From: Klebsormidium nitens
Lineage: Eukaryota > Streptophyta > Klebsormidiophyceae > Klebsormidiales > Klebsormidiaceae
Length of the DNA stretch: 34,026 bases
Assembly: GCA_000708835.1 (NCBI GenBank)
Contig: DF237156.1
Coordinates: 1 to 34,026 of the forward strand
Direction: 5' to 3'
Part shown: piece after piece, positions 11,901 through 21,556 of the stretch
Layout: every line of letters starts with the position of its first letter
Numbering within the stretch: position 1 is the stretch's first letter
Made by a program: the position numbers and the translations under genes
The notes under the pieces: model-generated
Told to the model about the DNA's origin: nothing
The model's input: only the letters and a program-made list of their open reading frames with translations
The model's database searches: none

Positions 11901-14900
11901 TCTAGGACTGCAGTTCTCTTCCTTGATGTCTGGCATCGAAGAGATTACTGCTTGGGAGAATTGCTACTATCGATTCCCACCCCCGTTGGCAATTCTACCT
12001 TTCATCTCCCCAAGCGCCGACCACGTCGTGAAGTGGGCTCTAGTGGGTGTACTCACTGCTGTTGGAGTGGTTGTCCTTCTTTTCGTCCTAGCAATTCTCG
12101 CTGTCAAGCGTTATCCTCTCCGCAAGGCTCGGTTTAACCATAAGCTGGCAACGCTCAGCCGCATATCGTCAATCAGCCTAAAAGCCTTACAGAAGCGGCT
12201 GCAAATATACAGCAAGAGGCAACTAGAGAAGGCGACTAAGAACTTTGATGAGAGCCAGCTTTTGGGCAGTGGGGCTTCCGGAAAAGTGTACGTTGGTGAG
12301 CTCGATGGAGAGGTGGTTGCAATCAAGGTAGCAATCATGAATGTCGGGAAGAACGGAGTGAAGGTGAGGCTGAACAGACGGTTGTAGTCCTTGTGTTTAA
12401 CGACGGTTGAATCCAATTCAGAAAAGCCTCTCTCTGCAGGGCACTGGTTTCTTTCAGGGCAGGCAATATGATCGAAAACGGAAAATGTTTGTGGAAGCAT
12501 TGACACGCCACCTCGCAATACGATTGAAAACGGGAATGTTGTGGGAGCTTGGAAATGACATCTCGAAGAATTAGAAAGGTGTTGTTCTTCCTCCCGCTCA
12601 TAGAACCCGCTTGCCCAGAATCTCAGCGCGGGTGCTTACAATCGTGCAGGAAGCTTGGAACGAAATTGCGACGCTAGCACAATACCGGCATCGTCACTTG
12701 GTGTTTCTTAAGGGTTGCTGCATCTCGGAACCCCACTGCAGGTGAGCGGTTCAAGTGCCTGAACTCATGTTGACACTACGTAGCAGAAGCAGTGATGTAT
12801 ATTGATTGGTCGAATTGAAAGCTCGCAAGCGAACGCTTCATCAAGCGATGCTTGTAAGCAGGACAGTCTCTTCGTCGAAATGATTGGTCAGGTCCTCAAT
12901 GTGCGGATTTCGCCTTCACGCTTCGTGTGAGCATCATCGACAGGCCTACAGATGGTGGGGTTTTGGACGAATTGTTGCTCAGGGCAACGGCTTTTCTTTG
13001 CATGCAGAGGCGCCCGTGCAAAGCCGGACGGCTTGCACATGCGTGTGCTCGTCACGTAAGCCCTTCAAAATGGCGGTCAATTGGAGACGGTTAAGTGCAG
13101 ATCTCTTTCTGCTCGATGATCTCTTTTGCAGCCTCGTCTACGAGTTCGTGGAGCAAGGCAGTCTGGAAGGCCATTTGTACCCGCAGCAGCCGAGGAGCGG
13201 TCTGGATCAAGCCCGCTTCCTGGACTGGCCAACTCGCGAGAAGATTGCACTCGGAACTGCTCGCGGGCTGATCTACCTTCACGATGTTAGTCATCCAAAA
13301 GCTGTTGAGTTTGTTATCCAAGTTCAGGCCTGGACAGAAAGCAGAATCAGCATCTCCACTATACGTTCACTAGATGCCACAAAGTTTCATGCTTGTGTGC
13401 TCACTTACGCCGCGCGTAGTGCTTTGTAATGGTTGAAGCAGGGTTTTGCATCTATTACTTTTTTGCCTGAACCTGGCAATGCACGAAGACTTCGCAAACA
13501 GTCAGGCTTTTATAATCTATTGTTCCGCGGTCGGGATAGAATAGTAGAAGCTGGTCAAAGGGCGCTTAGGAGTCTCGGGCTGTCAATTGAGCCTCACCTT
13601 TGTCTCCGAAGACTCAGGACGGTTTCGCTTCCAAACCCGGTTGAGTCCAGGAACCTCAGCGGCTTTCTTATTTAGCCAGTCTAATCTGGTTGAAGGGCGG
13701 CTAATCGTGGCTCACCAGGCTTAGTAAGTGACGGTTGCTTCCCAAAGAAACACAGATCCGGAATAAAGGAGATGCATGGAAGTTTCTTCAGCCGACCAAA
13801 ACACAACGACTCCGTCCCGATACTTTCGCGCTTCCGTGCTCCAGGACTGCAATCCACAGTGCATACACCGTGACGTGAAACCGAGCAACATCTTGCTCAC
13901 GGGCGACTTCGAAGCGAAGCTTTCTGACTTTGGCCTCGCAAAGATGGTGGATACGGACGCCACACACATCACGACTGGTGAGTAGCATACAGAGTCCCCT
14001 TGCACTTCTCAAAAAACCCCATTGCACTTTCCTCAGGGGCAAGTGAAACTCACAGATTTACTGTTCGGCGGCACAATGAAACTCGGATTCGCACAAACAA
14101 CGGTGAGAGTTACCGAAAGCAACTGAAGACACGAAACCAATCAATTTGCCCGGGCACGAAACAGGATGGGTTTCAAAACCTGACCGTGCGACATGTTTTG
14201 GAGCCATGCGGGAAAGGAAGTCCGGCACCAAGAATCTGCGTTAAGCAGGAAAAGCGAACAGCGGTCGGTTCAGTATGCCGTCTGCGTACTCTCGCAAAAG
14301 AACGTCGCAGCTCGGATGAGCCTTCTAATCTCGATCGATCAACATGTAAAGCACTTAACGAAAAAGCTGAGCAGGCAGCTCCCTGACTTTCTGCCAATGG
14401 AAGCTGTCTTTTTTGGGGTTAGTAAAGTTTCTAGGAGTCTATCCTTCCTACGAACATTGACCACAAAGTTTGTGTTTCCGCAGCGGTCGCGGGTACATCT
14501 GGCTATCTAAGCCCGGAGTACGTGGCTACCGGAAAGCTGACGGAAAAGAGTGACGTGTACAGCTTTGGGGTAGTACTGCTGACGTTGGTGGCAGGGAGGC
14601 GGCCCACCGTTCAGGGCGCTCCCCCAGACGAGGCAAGCGTTCCGCTCTAACTTTCTTCGCTCGTTCTGCTCTATCCGCTCATTCCGCTCATTCCGCTCGT
14701 TCCGCTCGACTCGTTCCGCCCATGCGCCACGACTATGCGCCGATTTGAAACGACACTAATCCCAATCCCATCCATGTTTCGACTCGGATCTGACGCACAA
14801 TTGTAGTCTGATCAGTGCTTGCGGCACCAGTGTAGCTGATTTTTCTGTTGCTCCTTATTGAGTCAGGTATTCTTGACGGAGTGGGCATGGTCGCTGGCCG

Positions 14901-15763
14901 AACGGAACGAGCTTGGATTGCTGGCCGACCGACGATTTTCATCGCAAGAACAAGAGGAGCATGCGGAAGGCATGGAGCGGATGACCCGGGTAAGCTACGT
15001 GGGGTCGTCTCGACCACACGGCGCCTTAATTTCCCCTAGGCACATGCCCAGAAATCTCCTTAGCATTAAAAAGGGTTTTGGATACAGCAAGACATTAATA
15101 AGATCTCAAATGGTTTCTCCAGTCGAGTGTCAACTGTTGATCGTTCAAAAGCAAAGTCGAGTGCAAACCTGCATTTTGTAAAGTGTAAAAGCCAGACGCC
15201 CCTGTCGAGGTAGCCTTCGGAGGTCCGCGCGAGCTTTTCGCGAGGTCCTTTGTCTGATCTGTTCTGTCGTCTGTGATTTGTTACCTCGTACTTTGGAGTT
15301 ATCTTGACGTCGAGTCCGGCCGCCGATCGTGGACGCTCTTGAATGTCACAAAATAACCTCCAGTGTCGTCCTTTCGGATGCCCGGGGTTCCAGACAGTCC
15401 GTAACCCGATTGGTAACCGAGGAGGTTCCACCTCAAGCTTTGTTTACCCTGCTCATCGTGTTTTTTGTCGAGATCGAGTCCTCAATTAATCCTGAGACGC
15501 ATCCAATCACGCATTCTTCCGGACCGCAGATTGGCCTGCTGTGCGTCCACATCACCATCAGCATCCGGCCCAGCATGCAGCAGTGCGCGAACATGCTCTT
15601 GCGGTTCACGGACGTGCCCCGGCTTCCACGGCGCCCCATGACCCTCTACACCATCTCGTCACTCGCATCTTCCGCCGAGTCGAGCAGCGCCACGATAATC
15701 TCGTCGTGGCAAAGAAGCTCGGATCGGACGCTCGGATTGGTGGAAACAGGCTCCTCTGCCTGA
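8807..15763 (+). CDS. SPARK receptor-like protein kinase with two tandem SPARK domains (12 exons, 820 aa)
   Basis: Spliced model: 8807-8927, 9228-9373, 9826-9979, 10414-10542, 10822-11090, 11605-12363, 12650-12741, 13132-13285, 13845-13977, 14484-14632, 14867-14989, 15530-15763. The sum is 2463 nt, in frame throughout. Seen: signal peptide (about 1-22); SPARK-like domain 1 (C26-C206) and SPARK domain 2 (C221-C393), each with 11 matching cysteines; eight N-glycosylation sequons (N72, N90, N107, N124, N136, N230, N316, N337); membrane helix about 417-440; basic stretch [13 protein letters not shown]; kinase domain about 490-770. Catalytic residues: glycine loop GSGASG 494-499, VAIK lysine K514, probable helix-C E531, HRD 616-618, K620, N623, DFG 636-638, SPE 662-664, D676, R756. 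It is therefore an RD-type kinase predicted to be active. Family knowledge: SPARK kinases include Arabidopsis At1g11050 and the rice mycorrhizal kinase ARK1; the C-terminal pattern ([16 protein letters not shown]) is closest to At1g11050 as I remember it. Ligand and pathway are unknown. Least certain are the start and the borders of introns 1 and 2. Confidence 0.9.
9228..9373 (+). CDS. Exon 2: SPARK copy 1, CC pair and helix
   Basis: Codes residues 41-89. It contains the CC pair (C55, C56) followed by [20 protein letters not shown], which lines up with [18 protein letters not shown] in SPARK copy 2, and ends at C87-I-Q. The donor CAG|GTCGGC is weak, but the next exon joins exactly where copy 2 predicts. 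The 5' border (TTCAG|GCACGG) is one of three possible acceptors; the others are at 9187 and 9208, and only this one is in phase with exon 1. Confidence 0.75.
9826..9979 (+). CDS. Exon 3: SPARK copy 1, middle part
   Basis: Codes residues 90-140 plus one base. [17 protein letters not shown] matches [19 protein letters not shown] of copy 2, followed by [20 protein letters not shown], which matches [19 protein letters not shown]. Carries C106 and C121 and four sequons (N90, N107, N124, N136). Acceptor ACTCGCAG, donor CCAG|GTGCGT, phase 0 to phase 1. Confidence 0.85.
10414..10542 (+). CDS. Exon 4: SPARK copy 1, C-x7-C-x2-C motif
   Basis: Codes residues 141-183 plus one base. [13 protein letters not shown] matches [12 protein letters not shown] of copy 2 (C147, C155, C158), and C182 follows 24 residues later. 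Acceptor TACCAG, donor CAGG|GTGAGG, phase 1 at both ends. Confidence 0.88.
10822..11090 (+). CDS. Exon 5: end of SPARK copy 1 and start of SPARK copy 2
   Basis: Codes residues 184-273. It closes copy 1 with C206. Copy 2 opens at C221 (KCTAIDWEV), with an additional C238, the CC pair C248-C249, and the helix ending NTGRTLEQ. Acceptor TTGCAG, donor GAGCAG|GTACGT, phase 1 to phase 0. One exon therefore bridges both domain copies. Confidence 0.92.
11605..12363 (+). CDS. Exon 6: SPARK copy 2, membrane helix, kinase N-lobe start
   Basis: Codes residues 274-526, the largest exon. Holds SPARK copy 2 from C279 to C393, a proline-rich hinge ([13 protein letters not shown]), the membrane helix about 417-440, a basic juxtamembrane stretch, then [13 protein letters not shown], the usual entry to plant receptor kinase domains, the glycine loop GSGASGKVY and VAIK (K514). 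Acceptor GTTGCAG, donor AAG|GTGAGG, phase 0 at both ends. Confidence 0.95.
12650..12741 (+). CDS. Exon 7: kinase helix C and beta-4
   Basis: Codes residues 527-556 plus two bases. [20 protein letters not shown] then [10 protein letters not shown] is the helix-C and H-x-HLV-x-LKGCC segment typical of receptor-like kinases; E531 is the likely salt-bridge partner of K514. Acceptor CGTGCAG, donor GCAG|GTGAGC. Confidence 0.93.
13132..13285 (+). CDS. Exon 8: kinase hinge and helices D-E
   Basis: Codes residues 557-608. [17 protein letters not shown] is the hinge with a tyrosine gatekeeper position as in plant RLK/Pelle kinases. [20 protein letters not shown] is the helix leading to the catalytic loop. 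Acceptor TTTTGCAG, donor GAT|GTTAGT. Confidence 0.94.
13845..13977 (+). CDS. Exon 9: catalytic loop and DFG
   Basis: Codes residues 609-652 plus one base. [13 protein letters not shown] gives HRD, catalytic D618, K620 and N623. KLSDFGLAK gives DFG 636-638, then the activation loop DATHITT. Acceptor CTCCAG, donor CTG|GTGAGT, phase 1. Confidence 0.96.
14484..14632 (+). CDS. Exon 10: activation segment and helix F
   Basis: Codes residues 653-702. [20 protein letters not shown] then [11 protein letters not shown] covers the P+1 loop (SPE replaces the common APE) and the helix-F aspartate D676. The exon ends GAC GAG and the intron begins GCAAGC, a GC-AG intron. No GT donor near this point keeps the kinase frame, and reading on meets TAA at 14647. 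Confidence 0.92.
14638..14720 (+). repeat. Degenerate TTCCGCTC minisatellite in intron 10
   Basis: About eight to nine imperfect copies of an 8-9 base unit (TTCCGCTCA/G) in tandem, beginning 5 bases inside the intron, right after the GC donor. The units nearest the donor are the most diverged. Confidence 0.8.
14867..14989 (+). CDS. Exon 11: kinase helix G region
   Basis: Codes residues 703-743. [20 protein letters not shown] corresponds to the L-x-x-WAW segment after helix F in plant receptor kinases, followed by an acidic linker ([11 protein letters not shown]) and MERMTR. Acceptor GAGTCAG, donor CGG|GTAAGC, phase 0 at both ends. Confidence 0.92.
15530..15763 (+). CDS. Exon 12: kinase C-terminus and Ser-rich tail
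   Basis: Codes residues 744-820 and the TGA stop. [19 protein letters not shown] is subdomain XI with the invariant R756. [17 protein letters not shown] is the conserved run-out of this kinase group. The remaining tail is rich in serine ([13 protein letters not shown]). Acceptor CCGCAG. Confidence 0.95.
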   Translation: MGLLCVHITISIRPSMQQCANMLLRFTDVPRLPRRPMTLYTISSLASSAESSSATIISSWQRSSDRTLGLVETGSSA

Positions 15764-15880
15764 TATAAGGTTCACAATTATCGTGGGGGGGATATAGTAG
15801 CGTTGTAACTCTTGCAATAAGAGTACATTTTTGAATTAGTCAAAGTGAAAATGGGTTCGAATAGTCAATGGTGTAACGGC
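15764..15880 (+). terminator. Probable 3' untranslated region with poly(A) signals
   Basis: Within 60 bases after the stop lie TGTAA (15804-15808) and AATAAG (15816-15821), followed by a T-rich stretch. Both are candidate polyadenylation signals in green-lineage genes. Which one is used, if either, cannot be told from sequence. Confidence 0.35.
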
Positions 15881-17553
15881 CAAAAGCCCTTTTTAAACGG
15901 TTTTTAGTGCTAGCTTCCAATGACCGAGCTGAGCATAGTGTTGGTATCGAACATGGTTTGCTCAGAGCCACGGCTGCAGTCAAAGTAGGTCATATAATTA
16001 AGAGGGTTAACCCATAGACAAAGTACCCCGAAGAACACCAGAGAGTGCTTTGCACAAGTAGAGGTTGCCTTTATCAGTCGCTCGGACTTTCCGGCGCGGC
16101 GGCAGCAAGACGTTGGCTCGAGGCCCACTTACGGTCCATCAGAGTTACGCGATCATGATCCTCATTACCACATCAGCTCTTAGCTAGCCCAATCACGTCA
16201 TGAAGCAACCGCGCGCAGCCACGGATTGCACCGCCCGGACTTGGCGGCTTGCTCCGACGGCGATCACGCGACCAGACAATTATGTGTTGAGCAGAACTCG
16301 GAAGAAGGGTCCCCGTCATGCATGCACAGTTGCTGCACGCAGGGCGCGGTTGCGGCTCGGTCAGACTGAGATGGAAGTCTACCGCGGAACCCTTAGAGCT
16401 TGTATATGTTCCCACTTTTCGGCCTTCCTCATGATTAGCTTTCAAAGAACGGATCAGCACCTGCAATTCCCTAGCCGGCACATTCCACAGCACGACTTGA
16501 TATGTGCATCTGGAAACAATCGGTCATCATTCCATCATCGACCATAGATGTGCTGTCGTCCGAAGCGTGTTGCCGGTTCCACCCATGACCTCCCGTCCTC
16601 CTGTGCTCGATGCGCGATGCGATCGGCCACTCTTGAACGCGACCGTTCCCCGGTTCCGTGAGAACCAAGCCCGGCGGTCGAGCAGGCGGCCAAGAGACCT
16701 GCGCCGCGAGCTACAATTTCGACTGGGTTCTCTGTGGTACAATAAGCGGCAACAAGTGTGCATCAGGCGTGAACAAACGGTACCCATTGGAAGATAGATT
16801 GTCGGAAATTTGCCGCCTGGATTTCATGGGGTTTACGGAGACAAGTGAAGCTGGTCCCTCAATTCTGGTAAAAGTGGGCTTGCCGCGCGCGGGGGAAACA
16901 GGTACACTTAAAGTGCACACCAAGTCCGCAAGTTTGTACCGCTAAACGGTTTATTTTGACTCAATAGGGCAAGCACACTTTGAAAAAGGAATCTGGTGCA
17001 GCTCCATCGCCCACAGCCATTGCCCGCTGCGCAAACAGAAGGTTGATTCAACGCAAGCCGTGATTTTGCAAGGATAGCAGCCGTCAGCAGGGTAAATATG
17101 CCCTACTCTAGATCTGCGAACAGGCTGGCTCGACAATTTTTGTTTGCTGCCGTTTGCGACGTCAGGACATTGCCAGAGCTCGGGCGTCACTCCCCGGAAG
17201 CCAAGCGACTTTCCATCTTCGTCAACACAACTCTGATCTCCAAGGGATTCCGAGACTACTCTATCTCAATCACGAGACGCAGGATTTCAAACGCCTGCTA
17301 TCCTGATTGCGTCAGTCGCATTCCCGTACCGGAGAAGAAGCCTGGGGAGCTGTAATGCCCCGACAAGTCCAGCGCTTTCTGGCGGCTACAAACAGACGTG
17401 GACTATTGTTTGACGGTTACTTGACGATGTATCTTCACTGCTCTTAATTCCTCGTTAACGTTGCCCCCGCATCGCGCGGCAGACCACAAATTGGAGTTGT
17501 TCGGTTGCACGGCGGGGTAGCTCTTTCAGGCACGTAGCCTGCCTACTTGCGCC

Positions 17554-17574
17554 CGCGGCCGAAGCCCGGCCGCG
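17554..17574. repeat. GC stem-loop CGCGGCCG-5 nt-CGGCCGCG
   Basis: Perfect 8-bp arms at 17554-17561 and 17567-17574 around loop AAGCC. The arms are identical to those of the stem-loop at 21510-21530. It lies in the GC island 17465-17582. Confidence 0.75.
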
Positions 17575-20500
17575 CGGCATAACAGGGCGTACCTCAAACG
17601 AATTTCCGGGCGATCCAAAATTGAAGGTTTGGATGTTAGCTCGAGAATGGGGTGGCTAGAAAAGGGATGCAAGCGAGCCATCGCAAGTCAATGCGGCGTT
17701 AACGTACGTTACAATCTTTGATCATCAAATGAGGACCAGAAGAGTTGCAAAAAGGAAACAGCAACCACCGTAGAGCTCGCAGAACTAGCACTGGCGCGCA
17801 CAGGAACATCGCGCGCTCGCGCACCTACGAGGCGCCCGCATCCATCTCGTGATTCAAAGCTCCTCCAGTGAGTTTGACATCCACAGCTCGGTCCATCGAG
17901 ACAGCTTCGAATCAGCTTTAGAGCAATTTGGAAAGTGACTCGCAAGCGAATCCTGCCGCCTCTTTTCTCAAGACGACAAAATGAGCGACGTACCGAAACC
18001 GCAATCTTGTAGACCTGGCCTCGCAAACGCGTGTCTGACGACTGTGCAATGGCATACACTACTGGGCTCGTTACCCATAAGAGCGTCATCATTGCCGAAA
18101 TACGAATCAACTCGTACGCATGAAAACGACTCGGGCATCCAAGAAGGAGGAAAGCAAAGAGTTCCTTATTTGTCAATCTGGAAGTCCTCAAAGTCTTTTT
18201 CTCAGTTCGTCAATCAGCAGTGACCCTGATGAAGGAATCCGACTTAATGGTATCATGATTACAAACCGTACAACGTGGAATCATTGATTGGAGGCTTGCA
18301 AGTTTCCTTTCTCAAGGTGTGAGGAGTTGTCGCATAAGTAATGAAGTCACATAGGAGACAGGCCGTGTAAGGCACGAACTCACGTTCTTATGGCGAGCAA
18401 CGCCACTGTCTTGTTCCAGCAGTTCTATGTCGGGCAGAGTCCGAGTCCCTTCTGCATTTGGCAAGCATCGGAACACTCCAGAATACTTTGACTGGGACGT
18501 TAGGCTTGCTTTCCTCACCGCCAGCTTCTCATGCAACCCCTTCGGACGTTTATCCAGGTTGGACGTAGTACTCCCATGAAATACCACCTCAAAGGCAGTT
18601 TTACAAACCAACGTGCAAAACGGATCAAGAAAACCCAAACATGTAAGCAGCAATTCTTTGAAATTTGAGTGCAGCTAAGTGACGGTCACTCTGGGCTTAC
18701 TCTGGACTTACCATTCCCTGTCTGCGCTTGTCGCACGCATTTGTGACCCGTGATCAGAAGCGAGCGGTATTGGTTTGCTCACCGATCGAATAGAATGTAC
18801 GAGTAGAGAATGCGGCCTCAGCAGCAACAGTCGTTGCGTTTTGTACTGAGAAGGGACGAAAGTTAAGTGTTTGCTCATCGAGTCTCGTTCTTCAATGCCA
18901 CCTCATTACAACAATTCGTTTGATTTTAGCGCAGATTTTTCAGTACAGCCCTAGCTCAGCCCACAAAGTCGGGGGACTGAAAGTCGTAAAAGTAGACGCA
19001 GAGCAGGATGTACGGTTGTTCCTAAATCTGCTACAAACAATAGTCACGGTGCTTCGTGGAGAAACTGACGGCAATCCCCAAAGGGCTTACGGCAAACCGC
19101 TTTCCTTCTGACGGCCATTCGTGTGAGCTCTCATAGACCATCTTACGCATCTGAACTCGTACTGGACGAAGCAAATGAGGATCACTTGGTTGGTAGAGAG
19201 CACAGGTGTCATGTAGCAGGACTATATATATTCGATCGAAGCTCGTGACATATGTGTTGCCTAAAAGCAAACTCGAAACTTGGCGTCACGTCTTGGACCC
19301 GTATCCATTCATTGCAAACCGGTGCGTAGGATATCGAACAAGACGTGTAATACTTGACATTGTAGTACGTCCACTGCAAAATCTGACAGCAATACTAGAG
19401 GGCTAGCTAATCTAATTACCACCTTTCACAGGGCAGCAAGGAGTGACCCGTACCCACCTCCAGTTCTATGCAAGGCATGACTCGGTCGTCAAAGTGAAAA
19501 CCAGGATCGCGCGTGCGCGCTGCCCACTTAGACCGGCTTCTGAACGAACCGATTGCCTTAATTTCCCCTTTTGACGATTCCAACTTTTCACAAAGCGGAC
19601 AAGTAGAGAAAGCACGAAGAAGTCGGCGTCAGATACGTGCACGATCTCTTCTGAGTTCCAGCCGACTCAAATGATGGTGTCATCTTGGCCTACTGAGCAC
19701 TACTTCGCTGCCGTCAGCTGAACTCCGCCCATTGGGCGGCTGACTAAAAGGATGACATAACTCCGCACGTGAGTCGAAAGCCAGTCGGCCGGAGAAACAT
19801 CGGTAATGACCCATTGATTTCAGGCACGATCCTTGTAATTGTACTGAAAAACGGCCATAAAAAAAGCCCCAGTCGTCGAGCCTCAAGCAGCGAGAGAGAC
19901 GATGACCGTTTGCAGTCATCACAGCCAACAATGATCATATCATAGGCACGCTTTGACTTTTAGGCTTGGGAAAGGATTTAGAGCGCTTGACCAAGGACCC
20001 AATCTAATCATACGCGATCAAGGACCCGAAAAGAAACTGAACGGCTCTATCAAGCACCCATTTAGCGTGGGGATCCAAATTTTGGTGTTGTACTCCAAGC
20101 GTCAATCTGACGTGCACCTTTTCAGGCCTCGTCAGAGAATCACACATGGCCCGGGGCCTGATCAGCCCGTCTCTTCATACCAAACGTTAAGTCGATCTGC
20201 GAAAGAAACTCTGGAAGGATCGTCAAAATTGTTATGGGAACGACCAGAAAGCGATGCAAAAGCAGCAGCAGGTTTGCTGCGCACTTGTAGAACTGGACAT
20301 AAATGGCGAATTCGTTCTCGCTTGGTCGGCTTCTCGGCTGGGCTGCGATCGAGTCTCAGATTTTTGTATTGGTCAAACAAGACCTAGCTCTCCCTCCGAC
20401 CAGAGCATTAAAGCTAATGGCAATCGAACCGCCAAACAATTGCAAGACGTCAATGCTCCGCTGAGTGGGTTCCTGGTTGACGCGAAGCCATGCGCTGATG

Positions 20501-20692
20501 CGCACAGTCCAAATTCCAGCCTTAATTTCATTCACGATTAAGAGACAGGCTCAGATTTTCTCCCACAGAGTATGAATAGTGAGCCGCAGAGCAGCTATGG
20601 CGTCCGATCCAAGACGAGCTACTGCGTACTCCTGGTCAAGCGCGACCCAGTACAGGCCCGAAACTTCTTTCTTGCCTGCGAACACGTACTAC

Positions 20693-20739
20693 GCCCATGT
20701 CAAGATAAGTCGGTATAATGAGTGACTCTTGACATGGGC
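20693..20739. repeat. Perfect 13-bp inverted repeat, 21-nt loop
   Basis: GCCCATGTCAAGA at 20693-20705 and its exact complement at 20727-20739. On the + strand the second arm is followed by a T-rich stretch. No gene is adjacent. Too short for a typical microRNA precursor. Confidence 0.75.
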
Positions 20740-21282
20740 TTTTGGTTCTTGAGATCCGACGGCCTCGCCTGGCCCATGAAGGGCTCACTTATGTCGAGTA
20801 GACTGTGCAATTTTGCCTTACGAGCCTCAAATTTTGTGTCGCTATGCTTATGATCAATGAGAATTATGAAATGCAGGCGGTTCGATTACGAGCGACCAAG
20901 TCTGTCCGCAATCAAAGCAGATATTGAAACAGCGCATGAAAGGCCAAGACGACGTTCTTACGATTTAGCCTTCGCTTTTCTCAAAGTGACCTCGTTTTTG
21001 GGAGATGACCGTGGATCTTCGAAGAGCAGAATAGCGGGAAGTGTGATAAAGCTGAGAAGGTCGATTGGATCGTCGCGCCGATCAACATGCTGGAAGTCAA
21101 ATAGGGTGCCGGCCCGCTCAAGATGTTTTGAAGGACGAGATTGTGATCTAGTTTGACCTCAGACGACTGCTAACATGGGTTCTCAACATGCGCCTCAGCC
21201 AATGAGCGTCCTGTGATCGGACGTCCTTTCACCACCTAGATTCGGAACCTGACTGCATGGTACGTATAAACAGCCTGTTTCC

Positions 21283-21556
21283 CAGGCGCCGGCCCGGCTA
21301 GCCGGTTGATTTCAAAACGCGTAATTTGGCATCTGGCGACCCAGTGCGCCGCTTCGGACTTCCTGCACCTCTCCCCGTGCACGTCCGCATCAACATCGTC
21401 CCGCGCGCGCGCGCACAGTGCGGCGCCGCGCCTTGCGCTACAGCTGCCACGTGTTACGCCAAGTACGCGCGCGAGGCGCGCGTAGGCCATATGGGCCCAA
21501 CTCAGTCGCCGCGGCCGCTTTCCGGCCGCGTTTGCGCGATCGCGCGCTCTAGACAA
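21283..21556. other. GC/CpG-rich island with alternating CG run
   Basis: Contains GCGGCCGC (21511-21518), the 8-bp stem-loop and a 13-base alternating CG run at 21402-21414 able in principle to adopt Z-DNA. Flanks are clearly less GC-rich. Confidence 0.65.
21510..21530. repeat. GC stem-loop CGCGGCCG-5 nt-CGGCCGCG
   Basis: Perfect 8-bp arms at 21510-21517 and 21523-21530 around loop CTTTC. Arm sequence and loop length match the 17554-17574 element; only the loop bases differ. Confidence 0.75.

Larger units (their letters stand above)
15881..21282. other. Intergenic stretch without recognised genes
   Basis: No open frame resembles a known protein. It holds a GC island at 17465-17582 with a stem-loop, and the 13-bp inverted repeat at 20693-20739. 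The frame 16658-16945 (95 residues) is not obviously random but carries nothing I recognise. Confidence 0.55.

Noticed and set aside
12884-13429. 181-codon frame read as a separate gene
   Set aside because: Only 13132-13285 is coding, as exon 8 of the kinase. The front is intron 7 and the rear is intron 8, without kinase motifs.
14733-15017. Minus-strand frame opposite exon 11
   Set aside because: It is antisense to a well-supported kinase exon and shows no family.
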